Below, in pieces: positions 1 to 8,261 of a stretch of DNA of 11,009 nt; positions within the stretch are counted from its first letter, which is position 1; each line of letters starts with the position of its first letter. A program made the position numbers and the translations under genes. The notes under the pieces are model-generated. The model was not told the origin of the DNA, did not search any database, and worked only from the letters and a program-made list of their open reading frames with translations. Origin of the DNA: Cudoniella acicularis (Eukaryota; Ascomycota; Leotiomycetes; Helotiales; Helotiaceae); contig JAAMPI010001727.1 in the NCBI GenBank assembly GCA_013054445.1, positions 1 through 11,009 of the forward strand, written 5' to 3'.

Positions 1-866
1 AACCAGGCGTTCTTAGCTAGTCAAGTGTGCACTGATAAGTGAGCGCACCCAGCTACATTCCCTCGGAATACCTGCCGCCCCTCCTAGCTGAATAGTGGAG
101 CGGTCGAGGAAGGAATAATATCAGAGCTAACACAAAGGCTTTGGGAAAAGCAGGGTAGATCTTTCTACCAAGCACCTCCCCTATCAGTCCCTCGAACCCT
201 CTTCGCCTCAAATGCCTCCAAAGTATCTCTTCTTATTTTATAACACGCCTCGTTTTCATATGTGACCGTAGAACGTAATCTCGAACCTCTTGTGCCCGCG
301 GGTGGTAGCTGGCGCTCGTTGTTGCCGATTGTCCTTGTAAATCGGGTGGAATAATATCTCGATTAGCAGGCGAGTGGCTGTCAAATGGAGGCGTTAGCCA
401 GCTGATTAGCTACCCTATGCGTACGCTAGCTTAGATCGACGTGGAATGGAAGGAGACGTACCTTGAATTCGAATAGAATAGGTGTTGTTCTGAATCTAGC
501 AGGGGCGGAAGCGGCAGATGAGCTTTTTTTTTTTACGTGGTATTAGGTTTGCAGAGCAATCAGCGTTGTTTGGCCTCCGATAAGCACCTTCAGGGGGATT
601 AAATAGCTGGCTCCTGCCTCACTTCAAGAATTAACCTTCTTGCCCTGCAACTCTGACTCCATGTGCTTCTGTCGAGGGGAGGAGTCGCAAAAGACTGCTC
701 TTGACTTCGTAGATTCGCAATGTCGCAGATAGGTCGGTCTCCTCAAAACAGTGTAACACCAAGCGCGCAGATCGAGAGAGTTTGAAGGCTATCCAGTCGT
801 GTTGCAGTTGCTGATTATTGAAGAAGTATGAGAATGTGCTGCCTCAGGAGCGCGTCCAGTGCTCGA
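1..866. other. Intergenic DNA, no supported gene
   Basis: I see no credible coding region here: open frames are short, begin at non-ATG codons and have no recognisable protein character. A run of 11 T lies at 524-534. A weak dyad is described separately. The stretch could be the flank of a gene outside the window. Confidence 0.5.
300..415. repeat. Imperfect inverted repeat with long loop
   Basis: GGTAGCTGGC near 302-313 is matched in inverted orientation by GCCAGCT (397-403) and AGCTACCC (408-415), which are separated by four bases. The arms can pair with one bulge across a loop of about 85 bases. It could be chance in AGCT-rich sequence; no function is implied. Confidence 0.25.
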
Positions 867-994
867 CCTTGCCCAGCCTCTCCCTCCGCCTACCTAGGCC
901 TTTCTTTTCCTTCCTCTCCCTCTCCGTCTATTTTTCAAAGTACTCATTACTTAGCCTTTCCTCTACCCTAAACTTAGCCTCGTCTTCCCTGGGT
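867..994 (+). promoter_or_regulatory. Pyrimidine-rich tract, possible promoter-like DNA
   Basis: The plus strand is dominated by C and T over about 125 bases (runs such as CTTTCTTTTCCTTCCTCTCC). Such CT tracts are common just upstream of transcription starts in filamentous fungi. No coding region follows on the plus strand, so if it is a promoter the product may be non-coding or the element may be a relic. Promoter function is inference only. Confidence 0.2.
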
Positions 995-1097
995 CCTGGC
1001 GGAGGAAAGGATGAGCAAGGTCGAACACTGCCGTAGTGTGTTGCGCGTCGTGGTCGCTATCGAAAACCAAATCACTATTGCGGCTCCCGAAGAGGTT

Positions 1098-1186
1098 GCC
1101 CTCTGTAGGATTCGAGCCTTCTGCGATATGTGTACATAGTACAGAATCGCAGGCCAGGAGGTACTGCTGCCTATCTCATAGAGGGT
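1098..1186 (-). pseudogene. tRNA-like folded element, probably a degenerate tRNA or tRNA-derived relic
   Basis: Read on the minus strand, this 89-base stretch is closed by six base pairs (CCCTCT near 1186 with AGAGGG near 1098). Next to the 3' arm is a T-arm-like hairpin, GAAGG-CTCGAAT-CCTAC, containing GGCTCGAATCC, one base from the pol III B-box consensus GGTTCGAATCC. A central hairpin TGCGA...TCGCA (1147-1151 with 1122-1126) has a 20-base loop that includes TGTA-CTATG-TACA. Against a working tRNA: the outermost pair is A-C, no variable region remains between the central stem and the T-arm, the D-arm is poor, and one T-stem pair is mismatched. I therefore call it tRNA-like. A tRNA-derived repeat or an unrelated structured RNA are alternatives. 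Confidence 0.3.
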
Positions 1187-2088
1187 ATTTTCCTGTATTT
1201 TCCTGTAGTTTGTCCTTGGCGCTTTGTAATTTAATAAGAATTGAATCGGCCAAATTTATTTTTGCCGTATTCAAACTAGTTTGCTACATTTGACATATCC
1301 GGAACTTTACTCTGCTTCAACAGGATCAATATGACTAGAGAAATAATATCCCACATGCATATGTCATCGTAGAACATGTCATGTAATTGGAATTTTACGA
1401 GGTTTCGCTTCTTCACTTCAGCACGGACACTTCAAAGAATTTAAATAACGACATAAAAAACCTCTCAACTGTATTCATTTTCTTGTTGATAGCCCCTTGA
1501 AACCAAGTTAAGTGATCTTACCGTTTAAAATAGCTGTTGGCCCACAAAGAAAATTGGTGTCTTGTGGGTCAGCTACAGAATCAAAATTAATTTAGAAAAA
1601 GTTCTATAGATTTCACCACGCTTCTTCTAGCTTGGATTTACTATGTGTCTATGCAGTTTTTGTAAAGGCTGTTCTCAATTCAAGCAAAAAAAAAAGTTTT
1701 AACCTTGACATGTTTTTTACCCTTGCCTAGTGAATGCTCGAAAATCAGTTGAAAGTCAATCGAAACTCGAACCCCTCAACTTCACACGCTCTAAATAAAA
1801 AACATAGGTGCTAGCCTAGGGTTCACCCTTTCAATGTTCTTGGATGTGAATTGATATATTGTGATTCACGGGTCATGATTTAGAACTCTCGGATCAGACA
1901 AAGTCCTTCTTTCCTGAAAAGTAGGTGGTATTCATCACTGAGGTATTCTAGCAACAAAAACAGAAAGTCTAACTAAAGACTACACAGCTATGTCATTCTT
2001 GAAAGGCAAAAATTTTCGTCGGCCTTCCGTAGAGAACAAATAAGGGAAGAATACCCACACCTAAATCTTGTGTTGCTTTCATCTATCC
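1187..2088. other. Intergenic AT-rich DNA, no supported gene
   Basis: No coding region is supported. It begins with a 10-base tandem duplication (TATTTTCCTG twice, about 1186-1205) and contains a run of ten A (1686-1695). Near 1914 CTGAAAAGTAGGTGG and near 1985 GCTATGTCATTC resemble linker and second-box segments of the satellite downstream, so the decayed edge of the array may reach back to about 1900. Confidence 0.4.
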
Positions 2089-3025
2089 CAGCCCCTCAAC
2101 CTTCCTCCACAGTTTACTTTCTGTTGCACATCGCACATTTAATATAAATCTTTCTGTTACGTACCCTTCCTCCGCGATTGATCACTTTCCACTCTATAAA
2201 TCCTCGAAAAAAGAAGCATAATGGAGATCATAAGGTGGCTCTTGTACCGCTAAGGCCCCGACGCGTCACTTCTTCTTGGACACACAGTTTTTGCTGCAAT
2301 TCGCTCTTTTAATCTAAATCTTGCTATTGCATATTCTTGCTCTAATGCAGCTTGATCATCAGGCCTGAGAAAGTATAACGGAGATCATAAGGTAGTTCGC
2401 TCCTCAGCCGCCCAGCCACGTAGTTATTCTCTCCATCAGCACATAGTTCTTGTTGCAAATCGCACTTTTAATCTAATTTTGCTATTGCATGTCATTCCAT
2501 AACATTAGAATTCTCCATAGTATGCCCATACAGGAGCTGAAAATGTATAACGGAGATCATAAGGTAGTCCTGTCCTCGAGTCCTTGGCCGCGTAGCCACC
2601 CAGCCCTTTTCTCCATCAATAACAAGTTTTTGCTGCAAATCGCACTTTTAATCTAATTTTTGCTATTGCATATCATTCCTTAGCACCCATTACTTTAGAA
2701 CAACTTTAACCTGGAGTTGAAAAAGTATAATGGAGATCATAACGTGGTACTATCCTCGAGCCCTTGACCGCCCAGCCACGTAACCGTCCTCTCCGTCAAA
2801 ACGAAGTTTTTGCTGCAACTCGCACTTTTAATATAAATCCCGCTATTACGTATTCTGCATCTCCATTATAACGCGCATCCTCACTGTCTCTACCCTAGAA
2901 ATCAAAAAGCATAACGGAGACCATAACATAGTTCTCTTGACCGCCTAGCCACGTAGCCACTCTCTCCACAAACACGCAGCTTTTGCTGCACCTCGCACTT
3001 TTAATATAAATCACTCTATTTTCTT
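2089..3025 (+). repeat. Satellite subarray A: six tandem units of about 172 bp with a two-box core
   Basis: Six head-to-tail units. Box 1 (11-base part TGCANNTCGCA) starts at 2125, 2295, 2454, 2634, 2814 and 2987 (spacings 170, 159, 180, 180, 173). Box 2 (consensus CTATTGCATA, degenerate in units 1, 5 and 6) starts at 2154, 2324, 2482, 2663, 2843 and 3016, so the gap from box 1 to the CTATT is 17-18 bases in every unit. Between the boxes lies an AT-rich segment (CTTTTAATATAAATC type). The linker is also shared: GGAGATCATAAGGT-like blocks start at 2223, 2380, 2552, 2732 and 2916, and CCAGCCACGTAG with CTCTCCATCA precedes several cores. The unit is close to a nucleosome repeat. Nothing in it looks coding. 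Function unknown: protein-binding satellite, replication or chromatin element, or an array of small non-coding transcripts. Confidence 0.9.
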
Positions 3026-4083
3026 GTTGTCGGTGATGGCTGGCACGGACCCATGTACTTGTGGTCTGCTGCGGGAGCTGCAAGCTTGCAACGGCTTCGT
3101 CATGTTCCGATGTAATGATCTAAAAAAAAGAACTGAAATAAAATTCTTTTCCAAGATCGATGAAATCTAACGACAGTCACATACATTGTTTATGATAAAA
3201 GAACCAAGTAAAATTTTGGTTATGCAGAGCTATTTAGCATAATCAGCCTCTCAAAAGTTGGTGGTAAAATGTTCAATCTCTTCCCAGCCCCCTCGTATTT
3301 ATCCCTCAAAGGAACTTCCCATGGACTCCAAGATTCTGTTGCACTTCGAACTTTGGATATAACTTCCTCTATTGCAGTAAACTATCTGCATCTCAAAGAG
3401 TACCCAGGTACTTTGATGTATAATTGAAAATATAATAAAAAGGGCGGGGTGTTTCTCCAACCGCCAAATTCCAGCCACCTCGCATAAGTTCCATCAACAT
3501 CATTACGAACAACAAATCTTTGCTACAAACCACACTTTGGATAAAAGTTCTCTTATTGCATGTGTCTCGTCTGAATGTCGCGCTTCAATCTCGTCGTGAC
3601 GAGGGTACGGCTCTCTCGTCCGTTCAACTGTTGCCCGGTCCATGTCCCGAGTCGCACCAAACACTTGAAAAGCATTAAATAGATATGAACTTAAATTACT
3701 AGTCAGCAATCGTAAAAAGATGATAGGATGTATTAATTCACATCCTTTTACATCTAATAATGTCTCACAGTTAGATCGCGTTTGTGCTTTGAAATGTTGT
3801 AGGTGAATAACTGCCCACTGCAGGAGGATCGAAGACATAAACAGACACAACCATTTTCTTTCCGTCAAATAATGACCTCTGCGCAATCGATTCACAAAAT
3901 ATATACCAATTGCGTGCCTAATATTCCCAAAATTCAAGCTTGACTCTGAAATTTTTATTTTTGAAAAATTCCCCAGCCTCCTTGACAATCCTCACGATCA
4001 CCACCTCGCAAACCCACGACACCCAACACTCAACACTTTCTTGTTGCAATTCGCACTTCCATTAACGCTCATCGTATTGCATA
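3026..4083 (+). repeat. Decayed middle of the satellite array
   Basis: Three recognisable cores start at 3340 (TGCACTTCGAA, box 2 at 3369), 3524 (TACAAACCACA, box 2 TTATTGCATG at 3553) and 4045 (TGCAATTCGCA, box 2 TATTGCATA at 4075). The intervals 2987-3340 (353) and 3524-4045 (521) are about two and three periods. At the expected places there are weak relics: 3151 (CAAGATCGA region), 3704 (CAGCAATCGTA) and 3880 (TGCGCAATCGA, followed by AAAATATATA and AATTGCGTG). CCAGCC precedes the cores here as well (about 3286, 3472 and 3974). A 161-codon minus-strand open frame in 3503-3988 overlaps cores and relics and has no protein-like features, so I do not call it a gene. Confidence 0.65.
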
Positions 4084-4195
4084 AACACCATACATATAAT
4101 ATACTAAAGCATTTCATAATAAGAACAAGCAGCCTGAAGAAATATCCGGATTTCCTGCCCCCTCCCAGCCACACAGTAGGTTTTTGTAGATGGCA

Positions 4196-4840
4196 TGAAT
4201 TTGCTGCAAATCGCAACCTCAATAATGCTGAAACTATTGCATACTTTGCAATAAAAATTGCTGTAAGACCTAGGTCGTAGGTACCTTGAGGGTAGATACA
4301 ATGAGTGGTCCATGGTAGAGAAGACGGGCAAAAATGCTCTAAGAATGTAACCTTTTGAACGGGAGGATTTTGTTGTCCATCGCAACCTCAATAACAACAT
4401 TATTATTACATCTTTTTCCCTCATAATCACTGTTTTAAGACCTAGGTGGTAGGTACCTTGAGGGTCGATGAAGTAAGGGAACCATGGTAGACAAGACAGG
4501 CAAAAAGGCGGGCATACCATTTATCTTTATGAAGTGAATTTTGTTGTACTTCGCAACGTTAATTAACAACATTGCTATTGCATACTTTACAATAAACACT
4601 ACTTTAATCCCTAGGTACCCTAAGGTACCTTGTAAAGAGGCACCCAAGGTAAATCGACCAGGTCGAAAAAAAGTCGTACAATATCCCTCTCCTCTTTCCA
4701 GACTTGACTTTGTTGTACTTCGCAAATTCAATAACGCTGAAACTATTGCATACTATTCCCTCACAAGCACTGCTTTAATACCGAAGGACCTTGACGTAGG
4801 TGTAGAGAGGGATCTATAGTACGACGGGCAAAAAAGCCAC
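4196..4840 (+). repeat. Satellite subarray B: four units, same core, different linker
   Basis: Cores start at 4205, 4374, 4545 and 4714 (spacings 169, 171, 169), with second boxes at 4235, 4404, 4576 and 4744. Box 1 is TGCAAATCGCA, TGTCCATCGCA, TGTACTTCGCA and TGTACTTCGCA; box 2 is TATTGCATA in three of four. The linker does not resemble that of subarray A: the first two units share a near-identical 28-base block (4265-4292 and 4437-4464) with CCTAGGT and GGTACCTTGAGG, then CCATGGTAGA (4310 and 4482) and GGCAAAAA. Units 3 and 4 carry diverged versions. Several open frames on both strands run through this block but reflect the repeat, not proteins. Confidence 0.85.
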
Positions 4841-5464
4841 CCACTCAAGCCACTGACCCTCACGAGCAAGCAAGCAACCTCGGCCTCATCTCGTAGAAAA
4901 TGGAGCATTCAATGTGAACAGCAAAGAAAAAAAGAAAACTTCTTCATAAGAGATCGTGTAGGAAAATTAGTCCCCACGCATCTTGAACTTGTAAGGATCA
5001 GCTAGGCTCTGCAACTTCCAAGCCCTCAACTTTTTTCTCTAACAACTCAGAGAACATCGCACTTCTACCCTCTGACATCACACTCTAGCCACGCACTCAC
5101 CGAAACAGGTCCCTCAAGATAGTTAAACTCCACATTGATGTCCACCCTCGCTCACTACCTACATTTCCCGCCAGCTTCCAAGCAAACCAGCAAGCAATGG
5201 CATTTACCCACAAAAACACCTCACAAACCACATCACCAATTCACAATCCCTCACCACAACTGCCAAACCCCCGCGCTTCACCCCGCAGAGCCGCTTGCTT
5301 ACAACCTTGCAAACACCTCCCTCCCCTACCTTCTCCAGGTTCTCCTCGGTAAAGTACCCAGGGGAGCCCCTCACCATATCACCTCACCGCCATCTCCTCC
5401 CCGTAGCCCCCGCCATTTCCCTTTCTCCCCTGACAACAAACCTTGATATCAAAACCACCTTTAA
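4841..5464 (+). repeat. Array edge grading into C-rich, G-poor DNA
   Basis: At 5051-5061 AGAACATCGCA keeps the right half of box 1 without a second box. It lies 337 bases (two periods) after the last core of subarray B; a possible relic GCAACCTCGGC lies between them at 4874. From 5161 to 5460 I counted about 131 C and 32 G on the plus strand, a strong skew, with CA- and CT-rich runs. A 103-codon open frame here (5135-5446) has no ATG until its second codon and a composition explained by the skew, so I do not call it a gene. Confidence 0.5.
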
Positions 5465-5512
5465 AACTTTTGCTGCAAATCGCACTTTAGATAACACATA
5501 TGATATTACATA
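5465..5512 (+). repeat. Isolated full copy of the two-box core
   Basis: TTGCTGCAAATCGCA ends at 5484, followed after 19 bases by TATTACATA (5504-5512), one base from the box 2 consensus. Flanking sequence differs from both subarrays. A weak in-phase relic follows near 5659 (GACACATCGGG, then TATTATGTG at 5688). Confidence 0.8.
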
Positions 5513-5844
5513 TCATGACTGAAAAAAAGAGCTAGGAAGTATGCAGAAATGCTGCAGTAAGGACTTTAATATAAGATATGGCTGACTGACTGGATGAGTG
5601 AGATCCTTGACATAAATAAGAATTGTCGTGAAGGCTTCTTCTGCGTTCGCCTTGAGAAGACACATCGGGCTGGGCCGTTGGAGATGGTATTATGTGTTTG
5701 AACCTTGCCAGTAAGTGATGAAGAAAGCTTATCCATGTGATGTAGTCATATAGAAAATATAGGAACAATTCTCTTTAAAACACTACGCCTGCCTTGCAGT
5801 AACCTCGTCAAGGCCACGAGGAACCCAGCATTTAGCAAACAGAC

Positions 5845-5890
5845 TTCTGCTGCACATCGCATTTCTGAATATGAACGCTCTTATTACACA
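5845..5890 (+). repeat. Isolated full copy of the two-box core
   Basis: CTGCTGCACATCGCA ends at 5861; the second box is TATTACACA at 5882-5890, giving a gap of 20 bases. CCCAGC precedes it at about 5824, as CCAGCC does in the arrays. It lies 377 bases after the previous core, about two periods. Confidence 0.8.
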
Positions 5891-6198
5891 TCCCGCCTCA
5901 ACAATACATCTAGATGTATAAGTGAACTACCCAGCACACCCGTAGCTGGCTGACTCCAGCCTTGATGAAAAATCTCACACCAGGCAAGGTTAGTAAATGA
6001 GTAAGGAGCGCTACCATACTCTAACGTTTCAAGGAAGATAACGAACGCAACACATTCTAGAAAGGCACAAAACACAAATCAAATCCTTCCCCGACTTACC
6101 GTACCATGTTCTTCCTATCCCACCTCATCCCGCCCCATCCGTTCATTCCTCCCGCTCGCTCGCTCACCGAAAGAAAGGAAATAAAGTAACAGCAAAAC

Positions 6199-6243
6199 TT
6201 CTGCTGCACATCGCACTCTCAATATCCCACCTCATATTGCATA
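6199..6243 (+). repeat. Isolated full copy of the two-box core
   Basis: CTGCTGCACATCGCA ends at 6215 and is followed by CTCTCAATAT and, after a 19-base gap in all, by a perfect TATTGCATA at 6235-6243. The distance to the previous core is 354 bases, about two periods. The surroundings are C-rich and unrelated to the subarray linkers. Confidence 0.85.
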
Positions 6244-6400
6244 CACCGCCTCGCCATTCCCCATTAAAAAACCCTCCAATTACTCCCCTCCCCTAACCCA
6301 ATAGCGCCGGAGGCACTCCTAGTAGTAAGAAGTCTAATCAACAGCTAGCATCACTGCCACTATCACAGCCGCAGGCAGACGGTCCCGACCCCCAACCCCG

Positions 6401-6428
6401 TGACATACCGTAATTGACATACCGTAAT
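6401..6428 (+). repeat. Perfect 14-base tandem duplication
   Basis: TGACATACCGTAAT occurs twice without a gap (6401-6414 and 6415-6428). It is probably a recent slippage event; no function is evident. Confidence 0.8.
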
Positions 6429-6506
6429 TGTACATACATGCCATGCTTCTCGTAGGTATAGCACTTACAATATATGATATGGATAGTTGTATAACCGAGC
6501 CACCAC

Positions 6507-6529
6507 AGCACATCACACATTATTGCATA
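6507..6529 (+). repeat. Core copy with internal deletion
   Basis: AGCACATCACA (6507-6517), a decayed box 1, is followed after only three bases by a perfect TATTGCATA (6521-6529). The usual spacer of about 19 bases is missing, so this is probably an inactive relic. Confidence 0.55.
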
Positions 6530-7434
6530 AAGCTACCCCACCACAAAAATCCCGCTAGACTAGCTAGCTGCAGAAGTAACCCTAGAAATAGATACCCGAG
6601 GGGACCGAGAGATCTGCAAGAGAAGAAACCAAACATCTGTGAGTGTGACCACACATATGCAAGAACAGTAAGAAGCTTAAAACCCAAGCCCACGAAAACG
6701 GCAACGCATGATTTTAAAGCAATAACACAGCCACATTATTATTCCAACACCCGACTGCATCTTCTCACGAGAGACGAACGGAACCTAGGCATTTTCATTC
6801 ATACCTGTTTGTACTGTACAGTGTACGCCGTAGGCTAAATCGCTTCCCCCCAGCCAACCCCGTGACAGAAGAGAGGCTATAGCATCACTTGATATTATAT
6901 ATTTCTCCACACTAAGCCAATATCTCAACTCACATATTGCATAAATCGTAACACATAACCAACCACAATTAAGAACCCACCCGCCACGGGAAAGAAGAAA
7001 AATTTAGAAAACGCTGACTCCCGACTCCCGAGGCCTCCCTAACTCCCAAGTTACCAAAGTTACTAAGCCCCAGAAACCCTCCCGCATAAAACGCATGAAC
7101 CACCCAAAAAAGCTCCCGACACAAACAAGAACAAAGAATATATATTAATACCACAGCCACAATATTATTATTGTCGCAGTCACCCAGCCGCGACTGCCTC
7201 TTGTTTTCTCTCTCGTTTTCTTTCGACAGTAGCACAGGCTAAAACGCAAAACAACCAGCAATATTAACTCAGCACATATTCAACATATTTCCATTTAACA
7301 CCCAGCCTCAACATTCATTCCTCTTCTGCTAGGCACGGGAAATATTGTGAACACGAATTCTTAACACTAATCAAAGGTAATGCAGGCATATACTTTGAAT
7401 ACGAAGCTTATTGTCCCCACTCGCAAAAACAAAC
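6530..7434. other. Intergenic DNA with one box 2 relic and a small hairpin
   Basis: No gene is supported. A perfect TATTGCATA sits at 6935-6943 without a proper first box. GCAGTC (7176-7181) and GACTGC (7192-7197) form a perfect six-base inverted repeat with a 10-base loop. The open frames here (6428-6838 plus, 6969-7235 minus) begin at non-ATG codons or have compositions typical of translated non-coding DNA. Confidence 0.45.
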
Positions 7435-7451
7435 TCTTGTTGCATATCGCA
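7435..7451 (+). repeat. Half copy of the core (box 1 only)
   Basis: TTGTTGCATATCGCA matches the box 1 consensus exactly (ends 7451), but no TATTGCATA follows at the usual distance. It marks the right end of the repeat-bearing region together with the copy at 7552. Confidence 0.65.
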
Positions 7452-7460
7452 AGATCCAAA

Positions 7461-7587
7461 TGACGTTACTCGTGACGTGATATCGCTTACATGCGCAAAG
7501 TTTTTGTTTACTCGACGTCTTGCATGAAAGCTGGAGAATCCGGGGTTTTGTTGCACATCGTATTATTGTGACGTATGATTTGAGTCA
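7461..7587 (+). promoter_or_regulatory. Cluster of bZIP-type sites
   Basis: TGACGT occurs at 7461, 7473 (as TGACGTGA) and 7569, and a perfect palindromic TGAGTCA at 7581-7587. TGACGT and TGAGTCA are the CRE/ATF and AP-1/Gcn4 families' core sites. They lie among two box 1 copies (7441, 7552). The only gene nearby points its 3' end at them, so a promoter role has no obvious target and chance clustering is possible. Confidence 0.3.
7546..7562 (+). repeat. Half copy of the core (box 1 only)
   Basis: TTGTTGCACATCGTA matches the box 1 consensus except for one base (GTA for GCA). It is followed directly by TTATTG rather than by a spaced second box, so the spacer seems deleted. Confidence 0.55.
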
Positions 7588-8261
7588 TTAAAAGGTAGTT
7601 GATGATTTTGAGAAATCCGACATACGCAGGAATTTGGGGGTTTCCGTTTGTGGAGAAAGTTCACTTGGACACTTGTCCATAAAAGTCAGAAGTCATTTAG
7701 AAATACAGGAATGGAAACGCAATCGTGTGGAAATAGAGTATTTTTGCTACATTGTATCTTGATCCTCTATCTCTCACCCACGCAGCCTGTAGCTATGCTT
7801 TCACCTATGCACCAATGTAACCCAACCAGAGTCATCCTTTCATACCTCGCTTCCAGGCTGGTTGTAATCATATATCTGAACAATTTCATCATCAATCCAC
7901 CCTCCGCAAAGCCTGTCAAGCTGCCCTCGCAAGCAACAAGGCGCCAAAAGAACGCGTACCCCAAGCACTCGCGTAAGCCAAAATGCAGAACCATGAATAC
8001 AATCCAAGGTCGTATGCATCCCCTTCCCTCCTTCCACCATCCATGAGGCACCATCGAAGTAAGAAAAGTGAAGAATTGTTGTATTTGTATCTGGAAAATC
8101 GATATTAAGGACCCGGTAATTTCATCGTCGTTGATCGTAAAGTGTAAAAGCAGAGGAATATGCACAGTCGAATGCAATATCAAATTGACACAAACAATGA
8201 ATGATTGGATATCAACCACTAGGGATCTACCCGGTGTTGATAAAAAATTTGTCGAGGTTCA
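7588..8261 (-). other. 3' flank of the Q-rich protein gene
   Basis: The portion next to 8262 should contain the 3' untranslated region and the poly(A) site of the minus-strand gene. I found no exact AATAAA on the minus strand; fungal poly(A) signals are often degenerate, so the end cannot be placed. Open frames of 132 codons (7648-8046, plus, from TTG) and 150 codons (7767-8219, minus) have no supporting features. Confidence 0.4.

Noticed and set aside
818..1293. Two adjoining plus-strand open frames (72 and 85 codons)
   Set aside because: They begin at TTG and GTG, lie in a CT-rich tract and in the tRNA-like element, and show no protein-like features.
3503..3988. 161-codon open frame on the minus strand
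   Set aside because: It overlaps satellite cores and their in-phase relics, and no domain or codon pattern supports translation.
4041..4819. Overlapping open frames on both strands through subarray B
   Set aside because: Their similarity to each other follows from the 170-base DNA repeat. A 170-base period is not a multiple of three, so the frame is not kept from unit to unit.
2089..5061. CRISPR array
   Set aside because: The repeat is long and degenerate with spacers of over 100 bases that are themselves repeated, no cas genes are present, and the genome looks fungal.
8172..8181. Inverted copy of box 2 (ATGCAATATC)
   Set aside because: No box 1 lies at the expected distance in that orientation; all real cores face the same way.
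7648..8219. 132-codon plus and 150-codon minus open frames 3' of the large gene
   Set aside because: The plus frame begins at TTG; neither has recognisable features, and the region is best read as 3' flank.
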